A stretch of 64,000 bases of DNA from Propioniciclava soli (GTDB taxonomy: Bacteria > Actinomycetota > Actinomycetes > Propionibacteriales > Propionibacteriaceae). Where the stretch lies: assembly GCF_014858005.1 (NCBI RefSeq), contig NZ_JACYOT010000001.1:1-64000 (forward strand), read 5' to 3'. Under the pieces are notes generated by a model. That model ran no database searches and had not been told where the DNA came from. It saw only the letters and a program-made list of their open reading frames with translations. This document shows, one piece after another, positions 16,230-24,808 of the stretch. The translations under genes and the position numbers were made by a program. The first letter of the stretch is position 1; the number at the start of each line of letters is the position of its first letter.

Positions 16230-16509
16230 CTTCACCTTGCTGCTGCCGCTCCAGGTGTGCCCGGTCGCCCCCGGCGACGCCCAGAAGTACATCGACCAGA
16301 TCACCGGCTACGTCCTGTGGGGCGTCGGCGTCCTGTTCCTGCTCGCCATCGTCGTCGGGGTCGGCGCCATCGTGGCCGGCCGGTTGTTCTCAATGCCACA
16401 CGCTTCCCGGGTCGGGGTCATCTCCGTGGTCGTGGTGTTCGTCGCTGCGATCGCCTACCTCATCCTGCCGGGCATGCTCACCGGCCTCCTTGGCGTGGGG
16501 TGCATCTGA
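16219..16509 (+). CDS. Small two-helix membrane protein (possible pilin-like subunit)
   Basis: This 96-residue protein has two hydrophobic helices, about residues 28-53 (GYVLWGVGVLFLLAIVVGVG) and 63-90 (VGVISVVVVFVAAIAYLIL), separated by a short basic loop. Size and topology resemble VirB2/TrbC pilins, and its place before the single-helix and VirB6-like proteins fits, but no sequence signature confirms this. It may simply be a small channel component. Confidence 0.65.
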   Translation: MPTDFTLLLPLQVCPVAPGDAQKYIDQITGYVLWGVGVLFLLAIVVGVGAIVAGRLFSMPHASRVGVISVVVVFVAAIAYLILPGMLTGLLGVGCI

Positions 16510-16510
16510 C

Positions 16511-17308
16511 ATGGCGTACCACGAGACAGGCACGTGGCCCCGCTGGAAGCTTTACCTCTTCGTCGTCGCTGCCCTCATCACCGTGATGGCCTTGTTCTTC
16601 GGGCTCGGCCTCGCCCTGTGGGCGATGATCCTCCCCACCCGGGGCGCCTCCACACCGGTGACCCCGATGCCGGCCTCCGGCGAAGTCCGCGGCGATGCCT
16701 GGCGCGACGAACTCGCCGCCCAACCGATGCTGCAGGTCCCGGCCGCCGCGGCGTCCACCCCCGGCGTCTCGGCCGAGCTCCCGCCGGTCCTGCTGGTCCC
16801 GGCCGCGGACGCCGTCGGCCCGGCCGGCGTGCCCACTGGGTTCCCGCACACCCCCGAGGGCGCGGTCGCCCAACTCGCCGCGATCGAGGTGACGGTCCTC
16901 GAGGCGATGAGCATCCCCACCGCCCATGATGTTCACGCCGCCTGGTCCTTGCCCGGCGGGGTGAGCCCCGCGGAGTGGGCGATGACACGCAACGTGCAGT
17001 CGTTCCTCACCACCCTCGGCGATCAGGGCAACGCGAAGGACGACAGCGTCCTGGTCACCGCCACCCCGGCCGCCGGACAGGTCAAGGGCACCGACGGGCC
17101 CGACTGGGTACTCGCCTGCGTCCTGCTGGACGTCCGCGCCGCGGTCGCCGCCACCGCCCGGATCGGCTACGGCCACTGCGAACGCATGGCCTGGCACGAC
17201 GGTCGTTGGCAGATCGCCCCCGGCACACCACCGGCCAAGGCTCCCTCTACCTGGCCCGGCTCCGACCTCGCACTCCAAGCCGGGTGGCGCACCTGGCAGA
17301 CCTCCTAA
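16511..17308 (+). CDS. Single-pass conjugation protein (TcpC/VirB8-like candidate)
   Basis: This 265-residue protein starts at ATG 16511, just after the previous stop. One transmembrane helix lies at about residues 15-38 (LYLFVVAALITVMALFFGLG). A Pro/Ala-rich stretch follows, then an extracellular domain of about 130 residues with CVLLDVRAAVAATARIGYGH and CERMAWHDGRWQIAPG near the end, which is compatible with the NTF2-like fold of VirB8/TcpC. The fold assignment is inference. It probably bridges inner-membrane and outer parts of the transfer channel. Confidence 0.6.
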   Translation: MAYHETGTWPRWKLYLFVVAALITVMALFFGLGLALWAMILPTRGASTPVTPMPASGEVRGDAWRDELAAQPMLQVPAAAASTPGVSAELPPVLLVPAADAVGPAGVPTGFPHTPEGAVAQLAAIEVTVLEAMSIPTAHDVHAAWSLPGGVSPAEWAMTRNVQSFLTTLGDQGNAKDDSVLVTATPAAGQVKGTDGPDWVLACVLLDVRAAVAATARIGYGHCERMAWHDGRWQIAPGTPPAKAPSTWPGSDLALQAGWRTWQTS

Positions 17309-17317
17309 GGCATAGCC

Positions 17318-18796
17318 GTGGATGACCTGTTGAACCCCTTCGCAGCACTTGCCTCCGCCGCCGGCAAGGTCGTCGCCGACGCGTGGACCGCCGCGATGCT
17401 CGGCCTGTGGAACGCCGGCCTGTGGCTGCTCCGACTCGCCCTCACCTTCCTGGACTTCCTGCTCACCCCGGACCTGAGCGAGGACGGGCCCGGCGCCTGG
17501 CTGTACCAAGTCATGTTCTGGATCGCCGCCGCCCTGCTCGTGATCATGCTGCTGGTCCAACTTGGGGTCGCCGTCGCCAAGCGCGACGGCCAAGGCCTCG
17601 CCCGGGTCGCGCTCGGCTTGGGCCAGTTCGTGGTCGTCTGGGCCGGCTGGATCGTCTACGGCGTCACCATCGTCACTGCCGCCGGCGGCCTCACCCGCGC
17701 CCTCATGCAAGGACTGCTCAACGTCACCAGCTGGACCGCCTGGCAACCTTGGGAACCCTTCACCCCCGCCGACATCACTGACGGCACCGTCGCCACCGTC
17801 CTCGGCCTCATGGGCCTGCTGCTCTGGCTGGCCGCCATCGGCCACTTCCTGATCATGCTGGTCCGCTCCGCCGCGCTGATGGTGTTGGTGGCCACCACCC
17901 CGATCGCCGCGGCCGGCCTGGTCTCCGAAGCAGGCAGGTCCTGGTTCTGGAAGAGCCTGCGCTGGTTCCACGCGGCCGCCCTCTCCCCGGTGTTGATGGT
18001 CCTGGTGCTCGGCGTCGGCGTCCAATACACCACCGGCGTCGCCAACGGCCTCACCGGCGTCCAGGGCGCCATCGGCACCGCCATCCCCGGCGTCCTGCTC
18101 ATCTGCATCGCCACCATCTCACCGCTCGCCCTGTTCAAACTGCTCGCCTTCGTCGACCCCGCCACCACCTCGGGAGCCTCCCTGCGGACATCCATGACCG
18201 CGGTCGGCGGACTCCAAGGGCTCCTCACCGGCAGCGCCGGCAGCGGTGGTGGCGGGAGGGCGGCCGCCACTGACGAGCAAGGGCGCAGTGCCGGGGAAGA
18301 CAGCGCGGGGGACGCCACCACCGGACGCTTCAACACCGCTGTCGCGGGTGGGCTCAGTCAACTGGGACCGATCGGCCAACTCGCGTCCACCGGCTTGGGC
18401 CTGATCGCTGGCCTGGGCGCCGCCGGTGCCTCCCTCGGAGCCGACCTCACCAACCAGATGGGTGTCGGCCACAACACCTACCCGCCCGACTTCAGCCGCG
18501 CCGGACGCCGCGCCACCCACGACCGCCAGCAGTCCAGCGACCCCGGCGGGGACCAAACCCCGAACAACAACGGAGACCCGAACGACTCGGGACGAACACC
18601 GGACGCCGACCCGCCCGTCGGCGGCGGTTCGGACGCCGCCCAGTTCGCGCCCCCGTCCATCAACGGCGGCACCGGCCAGCCCCCCGCCTCACCCGCGCCC
18701 GCGGCTCCCGCCGCTGGCACCGGAGCTGCACCAGCAGGCGCCGGTGTTGCGGCCGGTCAGGTCAGCGCCAGCGAAGCCGCCGTCCTCGTCGTCTGA
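17318..18796 (+). CDS. VirB6/TrbL-like polytopic conjugation protein
   Basis: This 492-residue membrane protein has a GTG start at 17318. About six hydrophobic segments lie in residues 20-275, including LYQVMFWIAAALLVIMLLVQ, VALGLGQFVVVWAGWIVYGV and ALMVLVATTPIAAAGLVSEA. The segment after residue 300 is a long Gly/Pro/Ala-rich, low-complexity tail. Topology and position before the SCO6880 and VirB4 genes match VirB6/TrbL subunits, which form the inner-membrane channel of type IV secretion systems. The tail may reach the cytosol or cell wall. Confident as a channel component, less so as to exact family. Confidence 0.75.
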   Translation: MDDLLNPFAALASAAGKVVADAWTAAMLGLWNAGLWLLRLALTFLDFLLTPDLSEDGPGAWLYQVMFWIAAALLVIMLLVQLGVAVAKRDGQGLARVALGLGQFVVVWAGWIVYGVTIVTAAGGLTRALMQGLLNVTSWTAWQPWEPFTPADITDGTVATVLGLMGLLLWLAAIGHFLIMLVRSAALMVLVATTPIAAAGLVSEAGRSWFWKSLRWFHAAALSPVLMVLVLGVGVQYTTGVANGLTGVQGAIGTAIPGVLLICIATISPLALFKLLAFVDPATTSGASLRTSMTAVGGLQGLLTGSAGSGGGGRAAATDEQGRSAGEDSAGDATTGRFNTAVAGGLSQLGPIGQLASTGLGLIAGLGAAGASLGADLTNQMGVGHNTYPPDFSRAGRRATHDRQQSSDPGGDQTPNNNGDPNDSGRTPDADPPVGGGSDAAQFAPPSINGGTGQPPASPAPAAPAAGTGAAPAGAGVAAGQVSASEAAVLVV

Positions 18797-18820
18797 CCCC
18801 CTCCTCGAAGGAGCACCCCT

Positions 18821-20326
18821 GTGGCTGTCTACTCCGACTACGCCAAGGACCGCATCGGCTGGTTCTTCGGCCTCACCGGCTCGCAACTCGGCACCCTCGC
18901 CCTGACGAGCCTGCCTGTGTTCTGGGCGATCAACGCTCAACAATGGCCGCTGGTTGGCACCCTCGCGCTCGTCTGGGCGCTCCTCGCCGTCCTTGTGGTC
19001 GTTCCGGTTCGCGGCCGTTCCGCCACCGGCTGGCTGCTGGCCACCGGCAAGTACGCGGTCGGCACCCTGAGCGGCTGGACCCGGTTCCGCTCCCACGCCG
19101 CGGTCGGTCGCGCCGAGGACCTCGCCCAGGCTGACCTGCCCGGCGTCCTCGCCGGCATCACCATCCACGACGGCCCACCGCAGGGACCCACCCTCGCCCG
19201 CGCCGCCATCATCCAGGACAAGGCGGCCCGCACCTGGGCGGTCACCTGCTCGATCACCCACCCCGGCATCGGACTCGCCGACGCTGCCACCCGGGTCCGG
19301 CAGGGCGCCGGGCTCGCCGACCTCCTCGACGTGTGCGCCCGTACCGAACTCATCGATGAACTCCTGATCCTCGTTCGAACCGTCCCCGACGATGGCGCCG
19401 AACGCGACCTGTGGATCCGCCAGCACCGGCGTCCCACCAGCCCAGCGCTGGCCACCCAGGTGAACGACGACCTGGCCGCCACCCTGGCCCGCGCGTCGGT
19501 CCGCACCGAGTCTTTCGCCACGATCGTGGTCCCCGAAACTCGACTCGGTCGGGAGGCCCGGGAGGCCGGCGGTGGCCTCGAGGGCCGAGCCCGCGTTCTC
19601 TACCTGCTGATGGGCGAGGTTGAGGCCCAACTCCGAGGCGGGCTGAATGCGACCGACGTCACCTGGCTCACCAGCCCGCAGCTCGCGCTCGCGGTCCGTA
19701 CCGGGTTCGCCCCCGGTGACCGCGCCGGCATCATCGAGGCCCTCAACGAACGCGAGACGAACCCGGCGGTGAACGCCGACGTCCCCTGGGCGCACGCCGG
19801 ACCCTCCGGCGCCGATGTGGCCCCCCGTCACTACTCCCACGACGCGTGGAACTCGGTCTCAGCCACGGTGAAGCTGCCCGACAAAGGAGCAGCCCTCGGG
19901 GCCCTCGCCCCCGTCCTTGTGCCCAGCGAACCCGGCGAACGCCGCAGCCTCGTGGTCGCGTTCCCGCTGCTGCGCCAGACCACCGCCGACCGGCAGTCCG
20001 CCAACGCAGAGTGGGCCGCCGACATGGGCGCCAGCCTCCGCGCCAAAGCCGGCGTCAAGATGCGCGCACGGCAGCGGGCGGACGCCGCCAAGACCTACCA
20101 CCTCGACGACAAGCTCGCCCGCGGCCACGCCCTCACCCGCCCCTACGCCGTCGCCACCGTCACCGTCGCCAAGACCACCCGTATCAGCGAGTACGGCCGC
20201 AAACTCGACGCCGCCATCCGCCGCGCCGGCTACGCCCCGCTCCGCCTGGACCTCGCCCAAGACGCCGCCTTCGCGGCCTCCACCCTCCCCCTCGGAGTCA
20301 GCCTCACCCGCCGGAGCGACGCATGA
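18821..20326 (+). CDS. SCO6880-family conjugation protein
   Basis: This 501-residue protein starts at GTG 18821 behind GAAGGAGC. Two membrane helices lie near residues 22-62 (QLGTLALTSLPVFWAINAQQ and LALVWALLAVLVVVPVRGRS), followed by a large soluble domain with AAIIQDKAARTWAVTC and HYSHDAWNSVSATVKLPDKG. This layout matches SCO6880-type proteins, where a PrgI-like membrane part is joined to a VirB4-N-like domain. It forms a pair with the following ATPase gene, which it overlaps by 4 bp. It probably anchors the motor ATPase at the membrane. Confidence 0.85.
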   Translation: MAVYSDYAKDRIGWFFGLTGSQLGTLALTSLPVFWAINAQQWPLVGTLALVWALLAVLVVVPVRGRSATGWLLATGKYAVGTLSGWTRFRSHAAVGRAEDLAQADLPGVLAGITIHDGPPQGPTLARAAIIQDKAARTWAVTCSITHPGIGLADAATRVRQGAGLADLLDVCARTELIDELLILVRTVPDDGAERDLWIRQHRRPTSPALATQVNDDLAATLARASVRTESFATIVVPETRLGREAREAGGGLEGRARVLYLLMGEVEAQLRGGLNATDVTWLTSPQLALAVRTGFAPGDRAGIIEALNERETNPAVNADVPWAHAGPSGADVAPRHYSHDAWNSVSATVKLPDKGAALGALAPVLVPSEPGERRSLVVAFPLLRQTTADRQSANAEWAADMGASLRAKAGVKMRARQRADAAKTYHLDDKLARGHALTRPYAVATVTVAKTTRISEYGRKLDAAIRRAGYAPLRLDLAQDAAFAASTLPLGVSLTRRSDA

Positions 20327-21828
20327 ACGCCTCCCGCGGTCGTGACACCGCCCGCCTGCTCGCCGACTTCGGCCACCAACTCCCCACCCTCGACAAGCCC
20401 GCGCCGCCGGTGAGGGAGGCACGGTTCTTTCCGCCCACCCCGCGCCGTGGCGTCCGACAGCGTGGACGCGGCTGGGCGCCGGCGTCCGCGCCCGTGTCGG
20501 TGTGGCGGATGACCTCCGACCAGGCACCGGTGTTGTGGCCGCTGATCGCCGCCCCCGGCCTGCCACCCACCGGCGCCCAGATGGGCATCGACCACCTCTC
20601 CGGGGGCTCGTTCTACGCCGACCCCAACGGGTGGGTCCTCGACGACGCGATCCCCGTCACCAACCCGAACATCTTCGCGTTCGGGAAACCCGGACGCGGC
20701 AAGTCCGGCACGGTGAAGGCCTTCTGCCTGCGGATGATGGACTTCGGCTACCGCACCCTGATCCTCGGCGACCCCAAGGACGAGTACGAGAAGCTCTGCC
20801 GCGCGTTGGGCGTCCAGCCTTTCGCGATCGGCCACGGGCTCGGCGCCCGCATCAACCCCCTCGCCTTCGGACCGCTGGCCCAAGGCTGGGCCGACCTCCC
20901 GACCGCCGAAGCCCAACGCCGCGCGGCGATCGTGTTCGGACGCTGGCTCACCCTCGTCCGCGGCCTCGTCGGCTCCCAACGCCTCGGCGATGCCCACGTT
21001 CCCTTCGGCCCCACCGACGAAGTCGTCGTCAAGACCGCCCTCGCGCACCTCACCGGCTACACCGCCGGCAACACCCGGCTGACCGAGACCACCATCCCGC
21101 AGCTGTGGCGCCTCCTCGACCAACCCACCGCGGAACTCGTCACGGAATGCCGTTATGCCACCGAACGCCAGTTCCTCGACGAGACCCGTCTGCTGCGGGA
21201 CGCCCTGGGCCAGCTCGTGTCCGGGGCGCTGGCCGGGCTGTTCGACGACCACACCACCATCGCCGTCGACTGGACCGCCCCGATCCAGTCGCTGTCGCTG
21301 TCCCGGCTTGAAGCCTTGGGGGACGAGGCCGTCGGGATCGCCCTCACGTGCCTCAACAGCTGGGGACGCGGCATGCGCGAGCTCGCCGCCCCCGGCGACC
21401 TGCGCATCGTGGTCCGAGACGAGTCGTGGAAGCAACTCAGGCTCGGTCCGGACGCCGTGAAGAGCTTCGACGCGGACCTGCGGCTCTCCCGGCGGGACGG
21501 CGACATCCAGTTCGCCGTCGCCCACAAACCCTCCGACCTGCTCTCGGCCGGGGACGCAGACTCCCAAGCCACCGCGATCGCGAAAGACCTGCTGCACCTG
21601 GCCGATATCAAGATCCTCCACGGCCAAGACCAAGCCGTCGGCGAAGAACTCGAACGGCTCCTCGGCCTGGGACCCATCGCCCAGGACCTCGTCACCGGCT
21701 GGGCCATGCACGGCAAAGGACGCGCCCTGTGGTGCGTCGGCGACCGCCAGTACAAGGTCGCAACCATCCTCCATCCGGCCGAGGCCGCCCTCGCCTACAC
21801 CAACGATGCGCTGGACTCAGCACGATGA
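20323..21828 (+). CDS. VirB4-like conjugation ATPase
   Basis: This 501-residue ATPase starts at ATG 20323. Walker A is GKPGRGKSGTVK (from about residue 123). LILGDPKDEYEKL and later VVRDESWKQLRLGPDAVKSF correspond to FtsK/HerA-type motifs, the latter holding Walker B. DGDIQFAVAHKPSDLLSAGD carries the sensor-like Gln/His region. It is shorter than standard VirB4 because its N-terminal domain is supplied by the preceding SCO6880-like protein. It probably powers channel assembly. The upstream reading frame is shadow of the preceding gene. Confidence 0.88.
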   Translation: MNASRGRDTARLLADFGHQLPTLDKPAPPVREARFFPPTPRRGVRQRGRGWAPASAPVSVWRMTSDQAPVLWPLIAAPGLPPTGAQMGIDHLSGGSFYADPNGWVLDDAIPVTNPNIFAFGKPGRGKSGTVKAFCLRMMDFGYRTLILGDPKDEYEKLCRALGVQPFAIGHGLGARINPLAFGPLAQGWADLPTAEAQRRAAIVFGRWLTLVRGLVGSQRLGDAHVPFGPTDEVVVKTALAHLTGYTAGNTRLTETTIPQLWRLLDQPTAELVTECRYATERQFLDETRLLRDALGQLVSGALAGLFDDHTTIAVDWTAPIQSLSLSRLEALGDEAVGIALTCLNSWGRGMRELAAPGDLRIVVRDESWKQLRLGPDAVKSFDADLRLSRRDGDIQFAVAHKPSDLLSAGDADSQATAIAKDLLHLADIKILHGQDQAVGEELERLLGLGPIAQDLVTGWAMHGKGRALWCVGDRQYKVATILHPAEAALAYTNDALDSAR

Positions 21829-21837
21829 GGAACGAAC

Positions 21838-22866
21838 ATGAACCCGCTTGCCTGGCTGCTCGCCCCCGTCCTGGCCTTCCTGCTCGGCGTCCCCCTCGGC
21901 TCCGCCCTGATCATCGCCACCGTCGCCACCCCCGCCGCAGGCTCCCTCAACGCCAACCCATGCTCCACCGTCGGCGCAGACGGGACCCTCGACATTCTCG
22001 AGCCGCTACCAACCCCGGGCGACGAGCGCCGCGCCAGCCTCACCAACCCACCCGCCGACATCCCCGCGACGATCCTGACGCTCTACCAAGAGGCGGCCTC
22101 CGCCCACGGGCTGCCGTGGCCGCTCCTCGCGGGCGTCGGCATGGCGGAAACCAACCACGGACGCCTCACCGCCACCTCCTCGGCCGGAGCCAGAGGACTT
22201 ATGCAGTTCCTGCCCGCCACCTTCGCGGCCTACGGTATCGACGGAAACGGCGACGGCCGCGCCGACATCCTCAACGACGCCGACAGCATCCACTCCGCCG
22301 CCAACTACCTCGCCGCCCTCGGCGCGGCGGACGGGGACGACGGTGTCCGACGGGCCCTGTTCGGCTACAACCGAGCGATCTGGTACGTCAACGACGTGCT
22401 GGCCTACGCGCAGCACTACGCCACCCAAGCCTGCACAACCGAAGCGGGTGAGCTGCCTGACGGCCCTGACGGCCTCTGTCCACCCTCCGGCAGCGCCGCC
22501 GAACGTGGCCTCCAACCGGCAGCCCTTCGAGGTCTGCGCTGCGTCAAAGCAGCCTTCCCGTGGATTCAGTCCATCGGCGGAGTCGGCTCGCGACCCAACC
22601 ATTCCGACCACCCGGCCGGACGGGCCGTCGACTTCATGATCCCCGCCTGGAACACCCCCGAAGGGCGAGCCCACGGCTGGCAAGTCGCCCACTGGCTGCA
22701 GGCCCACGCTGCCGAACTCGACGTGACCTACCTCATCTACGACGACCACGTCTGGCGTGCTTACCGAGCCTCACATGGCTGGACGCCCTACACCCACCCC
22801 AACGGATCGACCAGCAACCCGACGCTGCGACACCTCGACCACGTCCACCTCAGCGTCAACGGCTGA
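21838..22866 (+). CDS. Bifunctional peptidoglycan hydrolase: lytic transglycosylase plus peptidase-like domain
   Basis: This 342-residue protein has an N-terminal signal or anchor helix (WLLAPVLAFLLGVPLGSALI). Residues about 75-195 form a lytic transglycosylase: catalytic Glu in GVGMAETNHG, then SAGARGLMQFLPATF and an FGYNRAIWYV motif. Residues about 220-342 form a second domain with GVGSRPNHSDHPAGRAVDFM and RHLDHVHLSVNG, a D-Ala-D-Ala-peptidase-like (M15-type) His/Asp zinc pattern. It presumably opens the cell wall for the mating channel. It closes the first transfer operon; about 105 bp later comes regulatory box 2. Confidence 0.88.
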   Translation: MNPLAWLLAPVLAFLLGVPLGSALIIATVATPAAGSLNANPCSTVGADGTLDILEPLPTPGDERRASLTNPPADIPATILTLYQEAASAHGLPWPLLAGVGMAETNHGRLTATSSAGARGLMQFLPATFAAYGIDGNGDGRADILNDADSIHSAANYLAALGAADGDDGVRRALFGYNRAIWYVNDVLAYAQHYATQACTTEAGELPDGPDGLCPPSGSAAERGLQPAALRGLRCVKAAFPWIQSIGGVGSRPNHSDHPAGRAVDFMIPAWNTPEGRAHGWQVAHWLQAHAAELDVTYLIYDDHVWRAYRASHGWTPYTHPNGSTSNPTLRHLDHVHLSVNG

Positions 22867-22971
22867 CCGTCGCCGAAGCTCCGCATCGGTCGGGTCGGGG
22901 AGTCTGTCAGGCCCAGCTGCCACTTCCCTCCGCCTCGGGCCGAGCTCACGTCGAAGTTTGTCGGCGGTCCG

Positions 22972-23010
22972 TGTCCCTGGAGGGCCCTTTTCGTCACTTC
23001 TGGAGGGTGA
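22972..23010 (+). promoter_or_regulatory. ICE regulatory box, copy 2
   Basis: TGTCCCTGGAGGGCCC and TCACTTCTGGAGGGTGA lie 26 bp before the 23036 start, which has its own AGGAG site. This copy precedes the ArdC/VirD4 operon. Confidence 0.7.
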
Positions 23011-23035
23011 AGGACTACGAGAAGGAGCACCGACC

Positions 23036-23203
23036 ATGGAAGAAACCCGGCACGACTTCGAGGACGTGCGGGGCCCGCTCACGGACGTGCCGCTGATCCT
23101 GGAGGACCTGCTCTGTCAGATCGAGGAACTCCGCGCCACCGACGGTGACGAGGACGTGATCGCTGACCTGCTTGCCCAGGTCGAGCTACTCCAGGGCCGG
23201 TGA
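23036..23203 (+). CDS. Small acidic ICE protein
   Basis: This 55-residue acidic protein starts MEETRHDFEDVRGPLTDVPL and ends with a helical DGDEDVIADLLAQVELLQGR. It starts at ATG 23036 behind GAAGGAGC and overlaps the ardC start (GTGA). It is the first gene after box 2. No family recognised; its acidity would suit a DNA-mimic or antirestriction accessory role, but nothing in the sequence proves it. Confidence 0.6.
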   Translation: MEETRHDFEDVRGPLTDVPLILEDLLCQIEELRATDGDEDVIADLLAQVELLQGR

Positions 23204-24396
23204 GCCCGATGGCAACGCGTGGTCGAAGGACTTCCGGCTACGACCGGGAGGATGCGGACGCCGCCCGTCAGGCGACCCTGGAGACGATGCACACCCAACT
23301 GGCCGAGAAGGTCGCGGCGTTGGCGTCTGGTGAGGGCTGGGCGTCCTGGCTGCGGTTCGCGAACAGCTTCCACCGGTACAGCTTCAACAACACGCTCCTG
23401 ATCTGGGCGCAGAAACCGCAGGCGACGATGGTCGCCGGCTACCGCGCGTGGCAGACCCGCGGTCGGCAGGTCCGCCGCGGCGAGCAGTCGATCAAGGTGT
23501 ACGGACCCGTGACCCGCCGCGAGCCCAAGCTCGACCCGCAGGGACGGCCCATACGGGACGCCGACGGCAAGAGGGCCATGGAGGTCCGCGTGGTCGGGGT
23601 GAAGCCGGTGAGCGTGTTCGACGTGTCCCAGACCGACGGCGACCCGCTGCCCGAACCGCCCGAGGCGAAGCTGCTGACCGGGCAAGCACCACCGGGCTTG
23701 TGGGACGCCCTGCAAGCCTTCGTGGAGGCCCAGAGCTACAGCGTGTCCCGTGGTGACTGCGGCGAGGCGAACGGGGTCACGATCTTCGACACCCGGCAAG
23801 TCCGGGTCCGCGCCGATGTCGATGACGCCCAAGCGGTCAAGACCCTCGCCCACGAAGCCGGACACGTCCTGCTGCACGCGCCCGAACGGCGGGACAACTT
23901 CTCGTGCCGAGGTGTCGCGGAGGTCGAAGCCGAGAGCGTCGCGTTCCTGGTCACTCAGGCCCACGGCCTGGATGCCTCCCAATACACGTTCAACTACGTG
24001 GCCGGTTGGGCCCACCAGGCCTCCACCCCTGACGGGCCGACCGTCGAAGAGGTCGTGAAGGCCACGGGCCAGCGCGTGATCGGGGCCACCGACCGGATTC
24101 TTCAAGCCACCCAACCCGCCCCCACCCTCGTCGAGGAGGCCCTGGCCGACCTGTCCGTCCAGGTCGGCCGTCCCGTGGACGCCGTCGCTTCCACCCCGCA
24201 ACTCGCCGTGGACGCCGACGCGAGCGCTGCGCGGCCGACGATGGCGTCCACCCCGGACATCCCCGGGTTGCGGGCGGCGTCCGTGCCCGTGCCCGTGTGG
24301 GAACGCGTCACGACTCCCGCCTTGGACGGTGCCGCGCGGGACCGGCAGGCCTTACCGCGGCAGTCCGTGGGCCCGGCGCCGGCGCTGCACCGCTGA
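23200..24396 (+). CDS. ardC: ArdC-like antirestriction protein (ssDNA-binding plus metallopeptidase domain)
   Basis: This 398-residue protein has an N-terminal ArdC/DUF1738 ssDNA-binding domain: SWLRFANSFHRYSFNNTLLI, AGYRAWQTRGRQVRRGEQ and IKVYGPV. A C-terminal IrrE/ImmA-like metallopeptidase domain carries HEAGHVLLH (His218 onward) and EVEAESVAFLV. The last 100 residues are Ala/Pro-rich. ArdC proteins protect incoming single-stranded conjugative DNA from restriction. Start GTG 23200 overlaps the previous stop; ATG 23209 is an alternative. Its early place in the operon fits expression soon after entry to a recipient. Confidence 0.9.
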   Translation: MSPMATRGRRTSGYDREDADAARQATLETMHTQLAEKVAALASGEGWASWLRFANSFHRYSFNNTLLIWAQKPQATMVAGYRAWQTRGRQVRRGEQSIKVYGPVTRREPKLDPQGRPIRDADGKRAMEVRVVGVKPVSVFDVSQTDGDPLPEPPEAKLLTGQAPPGLWDALQAFVEAQSYSVSRGDCGEANGVTIFDTRQVRVRADVDDAQAVKTLAHEAGHVLLHAPERRDNFSCRGVAEVEAESVAFLVTQAHGLDASQYTFNYVAGWAHQASTPDGPTVEEVVKATGQRVIGATDRILQATQPAPTLVEEALADLSVQVGRPVDAVASTPQLAVDADASAARPTMASTPDIPGLRAASVPVPVWERVTTPALDGAARDRQALPRQSVGPAPALHR

Positions 24397-24421
24397 CGAT
24401 CGACGAGAGGGAAGGAAGTCG

Positions 24422-24808
24422 ATGGACTCGAACGAGACGCCCAGCCGGTACCCCTACCTGATCAGTGTGCGGGGCGGCCGCCCGGTCCCGGCACGCAAGG
24501 AGGGTCACTACTTCGTGTGTGCCTACCAGGTGTTCCTCGGCTTGTGGTGGTCGCCGCGGGAGGTGCGCGTCCTCGAGTACGACCCCCACCGCGACTTCTA
24601 CCGTGAACAGCGTCAAGCGAAGGAAGCCGCCCAACGGGACGCCCCGCCCGGCGCCGGACCTTCGGCGCCCGAGGCCACCACCGCCAGAGGGGACGCCGCC
24701 ACCGACGAAGCCCCGGTGTGGGAGCGCGTGGACAGCCCAGGCCCGCGGCGCCCGAGCCCACCCGCGGGTTCCACACGGTATGCGCCGCGGCGAGCGTGGG
24801 GGCGATGA
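24422..24808 (+). CDS. Uncharacterised ICE protein
   Basis: This 128-residue protein starts at ATG 24422 behind GAAGGAAG. An aromatic N-terminal half (YPYLISVRGGRPVPARKEGH, YFVCAYQVFLGLWWSPREVR) is followed by a Pro/Ala-rich half containing PVWERVDSPG. A similar PVWERVTTPALDG segment occurs near the end of ArdC just upstream, and PALWETVASARLDG near the end of the next protein, so these three neighbours share a C-terminal peptide. The gene overlaps the next one by ATGA. Function unknown. Confidence 0.6.
   Translation: MDSNETPSRYPYLISVRGGRPVPARKEGHYFVCAYQVFLGLWWSPREVRVLEYDPHRDFYREQRQAKEAAQRDAPPGAGPSAPEATTARGDAATDEAPVWERVDSPGPRRPSPPAGSTRYAPRRAWGR

Noticed and set aside
24001-24017. TTGGGCCCACCAGG as a second copy of the tRNA 3' end
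   Set aside because: Only the GGCCCACC part matches and it lies inside the ArdC coding sequence; too short to be an att core.
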